Assembly (NCBI RefSeq): GCF_020193655.1
Contig: NZ_JADYVE010000001.1
Coordinates: 310,001 to 374,000 of the forward strand
Length of the DNA stretch: 64,000 bases
Source: Ensifer sp. IC3342
GTDB taxonomy: Bacteria; Pseudomonadota; Alphaproteobacteria; Rhizobiales; Rhizobiaceae
Direction of reading: 5' to 3'
Each line of letters opens with the position of its first letter. Positions within the stretch are counted from its first letter, which is position 1. The notes beneath the pieces are model-generated. The model was given only the letters and a program-made list of their open reading frames with translations. It made no database searches and was not told the origin of the DNA. Below, piece by piece: positions 27,899 through 37,169 of the stretch. A program made the translations under genes and the position numbers.

Positions 27899-28377
27899 CG
27901 CTTTGCCTCCGGTGACCAGGTTTCAGTGTCATGATCGGGGTGCTGATAGGAAACGAGATCGGCGAGGAACGAGCCCGCCGCCAAATCCGCCACGGTGTCT
28001 TCGCCCGGGAGTTCGTGCACCCGGTCGACATAGGGCAGCTTTGCCTCGATACCCCACTGGATCGTCGGGACGATGCCTTGAGGCCTGTCGAAGGCCGCGA
28101 TCGCCAGTGCCATGCCATCCGGCGCCTCATAGGTTAGCGGCGTGCCGCAATCACCGCAGAAGCCGCGCCAGACGGCGTTCGACGACTGGAAGCGCCTGCG
28201 CTCGCCGCGCGTCCATGTGACCTTCGCTCCGCGCACGGAGACGAGCGGCAGATAGAAGTTTCCGCTGGCCTTCTGGCACATGCGGCAATGGCAGACCGAG
28301 GCGTCGCCGAGCTCTCCCTCGACGCGAAAGCGGATCGCGCCACATTGGCATCCGCCAGTATGGATCTCGTCCGTCAT
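27895..28377 (-). CDS. GFA-family zinc protein, paralogue 1
   Basis: 160 residues. First GFA gene of the run. Zinc motifs GGCQCGAIRF, CHCRMCQK and CGDCGTPL are complete, and YQHPDHDTETW ends the domain. A GAGGAGCGTG-like ribosome site precedes the ATG. It starts 49 bases behind the cysS stop, so the run may be read through from cysS. Confidence 0.88.
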   Translation of the reverse strand: MTDEIHTGGCQCGAIRFRVEGELGDASVCHCRMCQKASGNFYLPLVSVRGAKVTWTRGERRRFQSSNAVWRGFCGDCGTPLTYEAPDGMALAIAAFDRPQGIVPTIQWGIEAKLPYVDRVHELPGEDTVADLAAGSFLADLVSYQHPDHDTETWSPEAKR

Positions 28378-28426
28378 GTCACGCTCCTCTTCCTTCCGCC
28401 GGGATCGTCCCCTGTTGCCGGCTAGT

Positions 28427-29827
28427 TCACGCCTGAGACCGTTTAACCTCCCAGGTCGTCACCCGTTCGCCGGTTTCCGGGTCCTTGCCGTCCTTGAGTT
28501 GGATTCCCCGTGCCTGAAGATCGTCGCGAATGCTGTCAGCTTCAGCGAAGTTCTTCGCCTTGATGAGTTCGAGACGGGCACGCACGCGCTCGTCGATCTC
28601 ATGCACGACTGCCTCGTCGAGTTCGATTTCCTTCGGCACAACGCCGAGCAAAGCTGCACTTGCGGCGAAAACGCCCACCTGACGCGAATCGACGGATGCC
28701 TTCTGGGCAAGCGCATGCAGTGCCTGGACCGCGGCGACGGTGTTGAGGTCATCCGCAAGCGCCGCGACAATCGCAGGATCCGGTTCGCCGACTGCGTCTC
28801 CCGGCACAGGCCATTTTGACAGCAGGTGCTCGGCCTCCTCAAGGCGCTTGATGGAGAAATCGATCGGCTCGCGATAGTGAGTCATCAGCATTGCAAGCCG
28901 CAAGACCTCGCCTGGCCATTTGCGCCCGCCGAACTTCTCGGTGTGGAGGAGTTCGTAGATCGTGACGAAATTGCCCTCGGACTTCGACATCTTGCGGCCC
29001 TCGACCTGCAGGAAGCCATTGTGCATCCAGACGTTCGCCATCACGTCGGTACCGTGGGCGCAACGCGACTGGGCGATTTCGTTTTCATGATGCGGGAAGA
29101 TCAGATCCAGCCCGCCTCCGTGAATGTCGAACACTTCGCCGAGATAACGTCCGCTCATCGCCGAGCATTCGATGTGCCAGCCCGGGCGGCCGCGTCCCCA
29201 GGGGCTCTCCCAGCCAGGCTCATCGTCCTCGGAAAGCTTCCAGAGCACGAAATCGCCGGGATTTTTCTTGTGGGCGTCGACCGCAATGCGGGCTCCAGCC
29301 TGCTGTTCATCGAGGTTGCGCTTCGAAAGCTGGCCATAGTCGGCCATCGATTTCGTGTCGAACAGCACTTCTCCGGCGGCTTGATAGGCATGTCCCTTCG
29401 CGATCAGCTTCTCAATGAGCTCGATCATCTGGGCGATATTCTCGGTGGCGCGCGGCTGCACGTCAGGGTCGAGGCAGCCGAGCGCCGTGGCATCCTCCAG
29501 AAACTGCGTCTCGGTTTTCTCTGTCACGCGGCGGATCGCCTCGTTCAGCGAGAGCCCCGGGTAATCGCGCAGCGCCCGTGCGTTGATCTTGTCGTCGACG
29601 TCGGTAATGTTACGGGCATAGGTGACATGATTGGCGCCATAGATGTGGCGCAGCAGCCGAAAAAGAACGTCGAAGACGATAGTCGGGCGCGCGTTGCCGA
29701 TATGGGCATAGTCGTAAACCGTGGGGCCGCAGACATACATACGGACGTTCCCCGGATCGATGGGCCGGAAATCGGCCTTCTCCCGCGTCAGTGTGTTGTA
29801 CAGCTTCAAAGTCGGCATAGCGCCCAT
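28427..29827 (-). CDS. cysS: Cysteine–tRNA ligase
   Basis: 466 residues, ATG 29827 preceded by GGAGA six bases away. Class I synthetase with HIGN ([12 protein letters not shown]), KMSKS ([11 protein letters not shown]) and zinc ligands in [18 protein letters not shown] and HHENEIAQS. It charges tRNA-Cys. All catalytic elements are intact. Confidence 0.97.
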   Translation of the reverse strand: MGAMPTLKLYNTLTREKADFRPIDPGNVRMYVCGPTVYDYAHIGNARPTIVFDVLFRLLRHIYGANHVTYARNITDVDDKINARALRDYPGLSLNEAIRRVTEKTETQFLEDATALGCLDPDVQPRATENIAQMIELIEKLIAKGHAYQAAGEVLFDTKSMADYGQLSKRNLDEQQAGARIAVDAHKKNPGDFVLWKLSEDDEPGWESPWGRGRPGWHIECSAMSGRYLGEVFDIHGGGLDLIFPHHENEIAQSRCAHGTDVMANVWMHNGFLQVEGRKMSKSEGNFVTIYELLHTEKFGGRKWPGEVLRLAMLMTHYREPIDFSIKRLEEAEHLLSKWPVPGDAVGEPDPAIVAALADDLNTVAAVQALHALAQKASVDSRQVGVFAASAALLGVVPKEIELDEAVVHEIDERVRARLELIKAKNFAEADSIRDDLQARGIQLKDGKDPETGERVTTWEVKRSQA

Positions 29828-30245
29828 CCCAAATCTCCAAGCCTGAATGCAACCGTCGGAATATACAGCGTCCGGGCGGCCCGCACGTTTGTCATCTTGG
29901 ATTTCGGGAGACGAAAACGGTCAGGCCAGCGGTCGCTAGCGAATAATCTTCCGGCAAATAATGCAGATAACCGTTTTCATGGCGACACTTATCGCGCTTC
30001 ACACCACGCCGGTCAAGAGGTCAACCACAGGCAAGCAACGACCGGCATCATCGAATAATGGCGGCCATGGTTTTGTCATCATTTGGCTTATCTGGATCGT
30101 CGCAACGGGAAGGAGATTCGCGATTGCAGATTGGCCTCTGCATCCGAGCCCTGTTTCCGAAGAAACAAGGAGGAGCTTTGTTTTCGCGCATAACGGGAAA
30201 ACAAAGTGTTTCCGGCAAGGGACTGCATCAAGGAGAGAATGCAAA
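29828..30245. other. Intergenic region with two adjacent hairpins
   Basis: 418 bases between divergent cysS and a small gene. Two hairpins lie at its end: 30150-30170 (loop CGAA, one bulge, its 3' arm covering AAGG of an AAGGAGG sequence) and 30176-30206 (perfect 10-bp arms CTTTGTTTTC and complement, 11-base loop). A short frame at 30058-30249 ends in a GTGA overlap with the next gene, but lacks a convincing start. No RNA gene is recognised. Confidence 0.5.
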
Positions 30246-30392
30246 GTGAAGGCCGCCAAGATCACCGAAACGAAACCGCCCGTCGCCGATCTCGTAACAA
30301 TGTACCGGCCGCTTGGCCTGAAGGCCGTGCTCGCCGCCGCGCTCCAGGTCAAGGTCAAGCCGGCAGGCAAGCTCGTCAAGCGCACCGCCTGA
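30246..30392 (+). CDS. Small basic protein of unknown function
   Basis: 48 residues from GTG 30246, with AGGAGAG eight bases upstream deciding the start. The product (VKAAKITETKPPVADLV, then a Leu/Ala-rich helix ALKAVLAAALQ-like, then a Lys-rich end) is basic and has no known motif. The reading frame is preferred over the ATG at 30239, which sits only one base from the ribosome site. Unrecognised; could be a rhizobia-specific small protein. Confidence 0.5.
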   Translation: MKAAKITETKPPVADLVTMYRPLGLKAVLAAALQVKVKPAGKLVKRTA

Positions 30393-30415
30393 AACCCCGC
30401 TAACGCGGCACTTCG

Positions 30416-31195
30416 CTAAAACAGGGACATCTGCCTGTCGTCGCCGTTCCGGTCGTCAGCGCGATTCCGGCTTGCTGTTTCCGGCGACCCGACAGGGACG
30501 ACTTCTTCCTGGAGTTCAGGTCCGGTATTGGCAACCTTGTTGACCTTGTCGGATACAGGGATCGCCTCGAAATAGTCGTCTGGAGCCGGCATCATGAGAT
30601 CGGCGACTTCGCGCGGTTCCTGCGTCTTGCAATCCAGCCAGCGGGCAAAGTCCTCCGGCTGGATCACGACCGGCATACGATCGTGGATATGCCGAATCGG
30701 CTTGTTTGCACCAATGGTGAGGATCGCTGCCGTATCGACCTCCGAGCCGTCTGCTGAAGACCACGTCTCCATAAGGCCGGCAAAGGCGACGATCCCACCC
30801 CTCTTCGGTCGCACCCAGTAGGCCTGGGAAGCTTCGCCGCTGCCTCTTGCCGGACGGTGCCACTCGTAGAAGCCGGAAGCCGGCACCAGAATGCGGCGAT
30901 GCCGCATCGCCGCGCGGAAGGCAGCCTTTCCGACCGCCGATTCTGAACGGGCATTAATAAGCAGAGGGAACTTGCGTGGATCCTTCACCCAGCCGGGCGT
31001 GAAGCCCCAGCGAACAAGCATAGTCTTGCGCTCCGGCAGGTTGCTGCCCGGCTTCGCGCGATCCGAGGCGACGACAACGATGATCGGCTGCGTTGGCGCG
31101 ATGTTGTAGCGCGCCGGGAAGTCCTCCGCCTCCAGCAGGCCAAACAGTTCCATCAGTTCTTTCGGCGTCGCTGTCAGCGCAAATCGTCCGCACAT
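30416..31195 (-). CDS. SRAP domain protein (HMCES/YedK family)
   Basis: 259 residues from ATG 31195. Mature Cys2 of MCGRFALT crosslinks to abasic sites in single-stranded DNA; the supporting residues are Asn in LINARSE, Glu in SGFYEWHRP and His in HDRMPVV. YNIAPTQP is the other family block. It shields abasic sites during replication and SOS. The C-terminal 40 residues are a polar tail unlike the core. It is divergent from the Nudix gene. Confidence 0.93.
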   Translation of the reverse strand: MCGRFALTATPKELMELFGLLEAEDFPARYNIAPTQPIIVVVASDRAKPGSNLPERKTMLVRWGFTPGWVKDPRKFPLLINARSESAVGKAAFRAAMRHRRILVPASGFYEWHRPARGSGEASQAYWVRPKRGGIVAFAGLMETWSSADGSEVDTAAILTIGANKPIRHIHDRMPVVIQPEDFARWLDCKTQEPREVADLMMPAPDDYFEAIPVSDKVNKVANTGPELQEEVVPVGSPETASRNRADDRNGDDRQMSLF

Positions 31196-31256
31196 GACAC
31201 GGATGTGGCACTTCACGTAGGATGGGTCAACGATTCAACGCCATTTTGATTCTGCG

Positions 31257-31727
31257 ATGCAAAAGCAGCCCCAACTCGCGTCCTCCGCCATCCTAGAACG
31301 GGACGGGCGCTTTCTCCTCGTCCGGCGCGCCAACCCGCCGTCGGCCGACATGTACGCCTTTCCCGGCGGCCGGGCAGAGCCGGGCGAGACGCCAGCGGAC
31401 ACTGCGCTGCGCGAACTTGCCGAGGAGACCGGCATCAGCGGCCGCGACCCGGTGCTCTTCGAAACCTATGACCTGCCGGGAAAGGAATCGGAGGGGCGGC
31501 ATTTCCTGCTTTCGGTCTTCAGGGTCAAGGCGGATAGCGACGCCGTCGCGATCGCCAACGATGACGCGGCAGGCGTCGGCTGGTTTACCCCTGAGGAAAT
31601 CTTCGAACTGCCGATTCCCGAGAGCGTTCGCCAATGCGTGGAAAGACTGTCGGGGCTCCGGCCGACGCGTCCTGCAAGCGACGTTTGCCATAAAACCGAC
31701 GCTGATTCGGATTTGATGGGATCATGA
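31257..31727 (+). CDS. Nudix hydrolase
   Basis: 156 residues. Complete Nudix box at 37-60 (GGRAEPGETPADT then ALRELAEETGI), so an active pyrophosphatase on a nucleoside diphosphate derivative is expected; the exact substrate cannot be read. FPGGR precedes the box. It overlaps the next gene by four bases (ATGA). Confidence 0.9.
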   Translation: MQKQPQLASSAILERDGRFLLVRRANPPSADMYAFPGGRAEPGETPADTALRELAEETGISGRDPVLFETYDLPGKESEGRHFLLSVFRVKADSDAVAIANDDAAGVGWFTPEEIFELPIPESVRQCVERLSGLRPTRPASDVCHKTDADSDLMGS

Positions 31728-32161
31728 CCAGCGCCCAGCCCATTCTCCGACTTGCCTTGACCGGCGCCCTCCTCGCCTTCGCTGTCGGCGCCGCCGCTCA
31801 GCAAGAAGAGATGCCGCAACCGGAAAAGGCGGCGCCTCCTGTGGCTGCCGAAAACGCAACGCCCTACGACCAGCGATTGATTCGCCTCGCCGAAATTCTC
31901 GGATCGGTCCATTATCTGCGCAATCTCTGCCTTAAGGCCGAGGAGGACACGTGGCGTCGTTCGACACAGGAATTGATCGACAAGGAGACGGCCGACGAAC
32001 CGAAGCGGCGCGAGCGCCTGACCGCCGCCTTCAACCGTGGGTATCGAACCTTCGCATCCGTCTATACGACTTGCACCGAACCTGCCACGCTCGCCGAGCA
32101 GCGATACCGTGCCGAAGGTGCAACACTTGCGTCAGAAATCGTCGCCCGCTTTGGAAATTAG
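31724..32161 (+). CDS. TIGR02301 family exported protein
   Basis: 145 residues with a signal peptide (hydrophobic 8-24, AAA cleavage region) and a mature domain with YDQRLIRLAEILGSVHYLRNLC and FNRGYRTFASVYTTC. Two conserved cysteines suggest a periplasmic disulfide. The family is restricted largely to alphaproteobacteria and has no known function. Translationally coupled to the Nudix gene. Confidence 0.8.
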   Translation: MTSAQPILRLALTGALLAFAVGAAAQQEEMPQPEKAAPPVAAENATPYDQRLIRLAEILGSVHYLRNLCLKAEEDTWRRSTQELIDKETADEPKRRERLTAAFNRGYRTFASVYTTCTEPATLAEQRYRAEGATLASEIVARFGN

Positions 32162-32321
32162 GGATAAATTAACCTCTTTTTCCGGGACCCCGTGTCGTTT
32201 CGGGAAAAGGCTGCTAAGTTTGTTAAGAGAGCAGTAAGAAGTCACCGGCCTCTCCGCCCCGTTCAGTTGCGGTTCAGCGGAACGTCGTTAGGTTGAGCCA
32301 AGTGCACGTATTGGAAGTCGC

Positions 32322-32591
32322 ATGGAACGAATGATGGAACCAAGCCTGACCGACATCGACGACATGATCGTCCACGAGAAAATGCAGGCGGCCCTTGAAC
32401 ATCAGAACGAGGCCTGGGCGGACGGCATGGCTGACGGTATCGAGCCGGAGATCATCGCCGATGCCGCGATCGCGCTGGCCATGCGGGAAACCATCCGTCT
32501 CCATGGCGAAGAAGGTGCCGAAGCGATGTTGAATTCGCTTCGCGAGCGAATGCTGGCCGGAGAATTCTCGCCGCAGCGGACAATCCAATAA
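32322..32591 (+). CDS. Small acidic conserved hypothetical protein
   Basis: 89 residues, helical and acidic (MIVHEKMQAALEHQNEAW, DGIEPEIIADAAIALAMRETI). No signal peptide or membrane segment. ATG 32322; ATG 32334 (MEPSL) is possible. It lies 16 bases before the next exported protein gene, so likely cotranscribed. Not recognised. Confidence 0.65.
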   Translation: MERMMEPSLTDIDDMIVHEKMQAALEHQNEAWADGMADGIEPEIIADAAIALAMRETIRLHGEEGAEAMLNSLRERMLAGEFSPQRTIQ

Positions 32592-32607
32592 TATCGGGAC
32601 TGCCTCA

Positions 32608-33360
32608 ATGAGACGGAACCTTGCAAACCGGGTTTCCTCGGTTCGCCTTGCTACGCTGCTTTTGGCCGGTGTAGCTGCGTGCACGCCGCTCATGGCTGCT
32701 CCCACGTTTGCGCTCAGCGAGCTTCAAGGGGTTCCTGGCCCGATTGCCAGCGATCAGAACAGGGCGCCCTCCGACCAGCCTGAACAGGTTGAGCCAGAGG
32801 AGAAGGCGCCTCTCGAAATACCGATGCCTGACCCATTGGTCGACAATGCTGCGGCGAAGGATGACGAAATCGAGGCCCCGCAAATCGTTGAGCCGATCGA
32901 GGTGCTGACGGATGTCTCCAAGATTCCGGCGCCCGTTGCCCGCATGCGTCAACTGATCGTCGAAGCCGCTGCCTCGGGCGACATCGAAAGGTTGCGGCCA
33001 CTGCTCGGCAAGGGACCGACCCAAACGCAGGTGACGGGCGTCAACAGCGACGAGGACCCGGTGACGACACTCAAGGGTCTTTCCGGCGACCAGGACGGCG
33101 TCGAAATCCTGGCGATCCTTCTCGACGTTTTATCGACCGGTTTCGTTCTCGCTGACAAGGGCACGCCGGAAGAAGCCTATGTGTGGCCCTACTTTGCCGA
33201 GAAGCCGTTGTCTTCGCTGACGGCGCCCGAAAAGGTGGATCTGTTCCGCCTCGTCACGGCCGGCGACTTCGCCGGCATGGAAGAATTCGGCAGCTATAAC
33301 TTCTACCGCGTCGGCATCACGCCCGACGGCCGGTGGAAATTCTTCGTCGCCGGCGACTGA
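32608..33360 (+). CDS. Exported protein of unknown function
   Basis: 250 residues with an N-terminal signal segment (about 12-32, LATLLLAGVAACTPLMAA). It is followed by a Pro/Glu-rich spacer (40-95) and a compact C-terminal domain that carries AYVWPYFAEKPLSSL, EKVDLFRLVTAGDF and GITPDGRWKFFVAGD. AACTP is not a good lipobox, so soluble periplasmic location is favoured. I do not recognise the fold. Confidence 0.75.
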   Translation: MRRNLANRVSSVRLATLLLAGVAACTPLMAAPTFALSELQGVPGPIASDQNRAPSDQPEQVEPEEKAPLEIPMPDPLVDNAAAKDDEIEAPQIVEPIEVLTDVSKIPAPVARMRQLIVEAAASGDIERLRPLLGKGPTQTQVTGVNSDEDPVTTLKGLSGDQDGVEILAILLDVLSTGFVLADKGTPEEAYVWPYFAEKPLSSLTAPEKVDLFRLVTAGDFAGMEEFGSYNFYRVGITPDGRWKFFVAGD

Positions 33361-33469
33361 GCGATCCGGCGACCCGGAGCGGAACTCTTTCTCGCCCTGT
33401 TCCGGCGGTACGCTTGCCGATGGCCTGAGAACATCCTACCTCTTCGACAAAGAGAACAGGATTCGAACC

Positions 33470-34318
33470 ATGTCAAAGGTTTGCCTCAATGACCGCGCGA
33501 TCGTCAGCGCCTCCGGGAAGGACGCCGAAAATCTTCTGCAAAGCCTGATCACCACCGACATTGGCGGGCTCGGCGTCGATGAAGCACGCCCTGGCGCCTT
33601 GCTGACGCCGCAGGGCAAGATCCTGTTCGACTTTCTGATTTCCCGTGATGGCGACGCTCTCCGGCTGGAGACGACAAGTGACCAGGCCGAGCCGCTGCTG
33701 AAGCGGCTGACCATGTATAAATTGCGCTCTGCCGTGGACCTCTCGCTGCGGTCGCCAGCGCCGGTCACGATCGTATTCGGCGAAGAGCCGCCGGAGGGAG
33801 GGTATCGCGACCAGCGATTTGAAAAGGCCGGGCTTTCCGTTTTCCGTCTTTATCGCGAAATGGAGGGTGCGGACGCGACCGTGGCCGATCTCGAGCAGTT
33901 GAGAATCGCGGGTGGCATTGCCGTTTCGGGCGCCGACTTCGCCTTGCAGGATGCCTTTCCGCACGATGTGCTGATGGACCTCAATGGCGGGCTCTCCTTC
34001 CGGAAGGGCTGCTATGTCGGCCAGGAGGTCGTTTCCCGCATGCAGCATCGCGCCACAGCCCGCCGTCGCGTCGTGATCGTTACCGGCGAAGCGCCGCTGC
34101 CGCCGACGGGTGCGAGCATCTCCGTCAATGGCCGATCGATTGGTGCGCTCGGCACCGTACGGGATAAGGCGGCTCTCGCCATCGTCCGCATCGACAAGGC
34201 CGGCGAAGCGATCGCCAAGGGGGACGCCATTCTCGCCGGAGACGTGCCCGTGACGTTGACCCTGCCCGGTTGGACCGGTCTTTCGTTCCCGACCGAGGCG
34301 GACGAGGCAAGCGCATGA
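33470..34318 (+). CDS. ygfZ: YgfZ/GcvT folate-binding protein
   Basis: 282 residues with the YgfZ signature KGCYVGQEVVSRM near residue 180 and the N-terminal LLQSLITTDIGGL. Relatives use tetrahydrofolate to support iron-sulfur cluster enzymes. AACAGGATT precedes the ATG. It starts a run of four genes, overlapping the next by four bases (ATGA at 34315). Confidence 0.92.
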   Translation: MSKVCLNDRAIVSASGKDAENLLQSLITTDIGGLGVDEARPGALLTPQGKILFDFLISRDGDALRLETTSDQAEPLLKRLTMYKLRSAVDLSLRSPAPVTIVFGEEPPEGGYRDQRFEKAGLSVFRLYREMEGADATVADLEQLRIAGGIAVSGADFALQDAFPHDVLMDLNGGLSFRKGCYVGQEVVSRMQHRATARRRVVIVTGEAPLPPTGASISVNGRSIGALGTVRDKAALAIVRIDKAGEAIAKGDAILAGDVPVTLTLPGWTGLSFPTEADEASA

Positions 34319-34923
34319 TGAATGCGAGAGCCTGGCAGCGCATGCTTTCCGGCCGGCGGCTCGATCTGCTCGACCCCTCGCCGCTCGACGTCGAGCTTTC
34401 CGATATTGCCCACGGCCTTGCCCGCGTCGCGCGCTGGAACGGCCAGACGTCGGGCGATCACGCTTTTTCCGTCGCCCAGCACAGTCTGATCGTCGAGGAT
34501 ATCTTCCGTCGGACCAACCGCTGCAATGCGGACGAATGCTTGATGGCTCTCCTTCACGACGCCCCCGAATATGTCATCGGCGACATGATCTCACCGTTCA
34601 AAGCGGTCGTCGGCGGTGGTTATAAGACCGTGGAAAAGCGGCTCGAAAGCGCCGTACACCTGCGCTTCGGCTTGCCGCCTCATACGCCCAAGGAACTCAA
34701 GGAGCGGATCAAGAAGGCCGATCGCATTGCCGCCTATTTCGAGGCGACCGAGCTTGCCGGTTTCTCGGCGGAAGAGGCCCGCAAGTTCTTCGGCCAACCG
34801 CGGGGCATTACGCGGGAGACCCTGCTGATTGATCCGCTGCCAGCGGTCGAGGCGCAGAGGCTCTTCGCCGAACGGTTCAAGACGCTCGAGGGGGAACGAA
34901 CCATGGCAAAGGCGGAAGCCTGA
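34315..34923 (+). CDS. HD domain phosphohydrolase (YfbR-like)
   Basis: 202 residues. Metal ligands occur in FSVAQHSLIV, LLHDAPEYVIGD and IKKADRIAAYFEA, the pattern of YfbR-like 5'-deoxynucleotidases. The stop TGA is directly followed by the ATG of the next gene. Substrate inferred only from similarity. Confidence 0.87.
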   Translation: MMNARAWQRMLSGRRLDLLDPSPLDVELSDIAHGLARVARWNGQTSGDHAFSVAQHSLIVEDIFRRTNRCNADECLMALLHDAPEYVIGDMISPFKAVVGGGYKTVEKRLESAVHLRFGLPPHTPKELKERIKKADRIAAYFEATELAGFSAEEARKFFGQPRGITRETLLIDPLPAVEAQRLFAERFKTLEGERTMAKAEA

Positions 34924-35463
34924 ATGACCGGCATTGTCGTCTCGCCGCTTGCGCGCATCGCGGAAATGGCCGTTCGCCATGGTTGCCGCGAAATGGTGAG
35001 TCTGCTTGCCAAGGGGCAGGATTTTCACCGTCCCGCCGTCATCGACCGAGCGAAACACCTGACGATCGGTGTCAACGACATCAGCTTTGCGGGAACGGGC
35101 GACCTGATTGCACCGCAGGAGGAACACGTCCGGCGGATCATTGATTTTGCCCGCAACTGGAACCGCACCCGGCCGCTCCTCATCCATTGCTGGATGGGCG
35201 TTTCCCGCTCGCCGGCAGCGGCATTGATCGCGGCGCTGGCGGTCGAGCCGGACCAGGACGATGCCACGCTCGCAGCGCGCCTGCGCCACGCCTCGCCATA
35301 TGCTACGCCCAACGCGCGACTGGTGGAGATCGGCGACGAGGCGCTGTCGCGAAAGGGCCGGCTCGTAGCTGCCGTGCGATCCATCGGCCGCGGCGCCGAC
35401 GCCGATGGCAATGCGCCATTCATGCTCCCCACTCGAGCGGAGAGTACGCGGCATGCCGACTGA
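34924..35463 (+). CDS. Dual-specificity/tyrosine-phosphatase-like protein
   Basis: 179 residues with the C-x5-R signature LIHCWMGVSRSPAAA; Cys89 and Arg95 are catalytic. Core layout fits a small cysteine phosphatase; the general acid could be Asp in GVNDISF. It starts directly after the HD gene stop and its end overlaps the next start by 11 bases. Target unknown. Confidence 0.87.
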   Translation: MTGIVVSPLARIAEMAVRHGCREMVSLLAKGQDFHRPAVIDRAKHLTIGVNDISFAGTGDLIAPQEEHVRRIIDFARNWNRTRPLLIHCWMGVSRSPAAALIAALAVEPDQDDATLAARLRHASPYATPNARLVEIGDEALSRKGRLVAAVRSIGRGADADGNAPFMLPTRAESTRHAD

Positions 35464-36433
35464 CGTGGCTGCAATCACGGTCGAGATCGGCCTCAATGCG
35501 GCGATCGTCGCTGTCGTCAACCGCAGCCCGCATATCCTCGCCGTCAGCGAGGCAGACGGCGACGCGCGTGACAGCCTGCCCTTCGGTCCGTTCGATCCGA
35601 CGCGTCACCGCACCTTCGAAACAGGCCTGCGCGACCGCGTCGAAAAACGAATTGCGCTCAGGCTCGGATATATCGAACAGCTCTACACCTTCGGCGACCG
35701 CGGTCGCCAGCGGCTGCCCGGCGAGGAAGGCAAGCACATGGTCTCCGTCGGTTATCTGGCGCTGACGCGCACCGACCACGAGAACAACGAGCGGTTGGCC
35801 GAGGCCGGCGCTCACTGGCGAGACTGGTACGGCTATTTGCCATGGGAGGATTGGCGGCGGGGGCGTCCCGCCCTCCTTGATCAGGTGATCCTGCCGGCCC
35901 TCGCCCGTTGGGAAAACGGCCCACCCTATGACGAACGATCGGCTTCCGCCGCGCAGCGTCGCTCCCGCATTCGGCTCGCCTTCGGCCTTGACGATTTCCC
36001 CTGGGACGAGGAGCGCGTGCTCGAACGCTACGAACTGCTTTACGAGGCCGGCCTTGTGCGCGAGGCGGTGATCGACGGGCATTGCCGCAATCTCGACAAT
36101 CCGGCCATCGGCTTGGCGATGCGCCACGATCACCGTCGCATCGTCGCGACGGCCGTCGCCAGATTGCGCGGCAAGATCAAGTACCGGCCGGTAGTGTTTG
36201 AGCTGATGCCACCGGAATTCACCTTAACTGATCTGCAGGCAACCGTCGAAGCGATCTCTGGCCGCCACTTGCACAAGCAGAACTTCCGACGTCTGGTGGA
36301 AGGCGCGGAACTCGTCGAGCCGACCGGCGGAACGCTTGCCTCCACCGGCGGGCGGCCGGCCGCGCTCTTCCGCTTCCGTCGCCAGATTCTCGACGAGCGG
36401 CCTGCGCCCGGCCTGAAAGTCGGCGGGCGATAA
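35453..36433 (+). CDS. nadQ: NadQ/NrtR-like regulator: Nudix-like domain plus winged helix
   Basis: 326 residues from ATG 35453. Residues 1-150 are a Nudix-like fold whose catalytic box is degenerate (HRTFETGLRDRVEKRIALRLGY), followed by IEQLYTFGDRG, a hallmark of NAD-regulator Nudix proteins. Residues about 240-310 form a winged helix (KYRPVVFELMPPEFTL, HLHKQNFRRLVEGAELVEPTG). From memory, NadQ of Rhizobiales (COG4111) represses nadABC. Here the nad operon starts 4.4 kb away with a perfect palindromic operator, which supports the assignment. A generic NrtR is the alternative. Confidence 0.75.
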   Translation: MPTDVAAITVEIGLNAAIVAVVNRSPHILAVSEADGDARDSLPFGPFDPTRHRTFETGLRDRVEKRIALRLGYIEQLYTFGDRGRQRLPGEEGKHMVSVGYLALTRTDHENNERLAEAGAHWRDWYGYLPWEDWRRGRPALLDQVILPALARWENGPPYDERSASAAQRRSRIRLAFGLDDFPWDEERVLERYELLYEAGLVREAVIDGHCRNLDNPAIGLAMRHDHRRIVATAVARLRGKIKYRPVVFELMPPEFTLTDLQATVEAISGRHLHKQNFRRLVEGAELVEPTGGTLASTGGRPAALFRFRRQILDERPAPGLKVGGR

Positions 36434-36445
36434 AAAACGACAGAC

Positions 36446-36976
36446 CTACTGGATGACGGCACAGGCCAGCCGGTCACCCGCATCACCCGCCGGTTGGCTG
36501 CGATTGTCATCCGAACGCGCATGGATCATCAGGGCGCGTCCGCGAATGGCGGTGCCCTTGTCGTCAAGAGTGACGAAGCTGTTGAATATCTGCGCGCGCA
36601 GGGTCCCGTCGGCGCCGACATATTGGTTCGGCATATCGCCGGCATGCGGACCTTTTGTCGCCAGGAATCCGTGCTCGGCGTTCGCATCCTCGCCCGCAAA
36701 ATGGTTGCCCGCCGACTCGAAGCCGCCCGCCGGGTCGCAGCTTCCGACTTCGTGAACGTGGAAGGCAACCCAGGTGTCCTTTGGCAGGCCCTTGACCTCC
36801 ATCTCGATAAGCACCCCTTTTCCGGCCGCGGTCAGCGCAGCCCGGCCTGTCTCCTTGCCATCCTTGCCGATGAAATTCGCGACAGCGGTCTGCGACGACT
36901 CCTGCGCAGACGCGATCGCAGGCACAGTGGCTGCCGCACCGATGGCCAGCGCAACTACAGCTAATATTCTCATCAT
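36446..36976 (-). CDS. sodC: Periplasmic Cu/Zn superoxide dismutase
   Basis: 176 residues from ATG 36976 (GAAGGA upstream; 36973 possible). Signal peptide ends near ASAQ (24). Copper ligands in FHVHEVGSC and MIHARSDD, bridging His in GNHF, zinc ligands in EHGF and GPHAGD. The two cysteines (GSC and ACAVI) form the subunit disulfide. It detoxifies periplasmic superoxide. It is convergent with nadQ (12-base gap) and has a perfect EcfG-type promoter. Confidence 0.95.
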   Translation of the reverse strand: MMRILAVVALAIGAAATVPAIASAQESSQTAVANFIGKDGKETGRAALTAAGKGVLIEMEVKGLPKDTWVAFHVHEVGSCDPAGGFESAGNHFAGEDANAEHGFLATKGPHAGDMPNQYVGADGTLRAQIFNSFVTLDDKGTAIRGRALMIHARSDDNRSQPAGDAGDRLACAVIQ

Positions 36977-37013
36977 CACCAAAATCCTTCCTCGCTCACG
37001 GCACAGAGAAACC

Positions 37014-37038
37014 AACGCGCGGGTGGTAATGTCGTTCC
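37014..37038 (-). promoter_or_regulatory. EcfG/RpoE2-type promoter of sodC
   Basis: Minus strand: GGAAC (37038-37034), 16 bases, CGTT (37017-37014), an exact match to the general-stress consensus and about 38 bases before the start codon. Confidence 0.8.
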
Positions 37039-37169
37039 ACGCGAGCGCGGAAGAGTTGTGGTCGGTGATTTCGGCGCATGCGCGCGCCCGGCGGCCAAAC
37101 TGCGCGCTAACTTTTTGAACTTACGCAATTCCGGACGGGGAAACCGTTACACACTTTTCCTGGAATTGC

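Noticed and set aside
30058-30249. Short frame ending in TGKQSVSGKGLHQGE, faintly like the N-terminus of LpxC
   Set aside because: The similarity covers under 20 residues and does not continue in any frame; start poorly supported.
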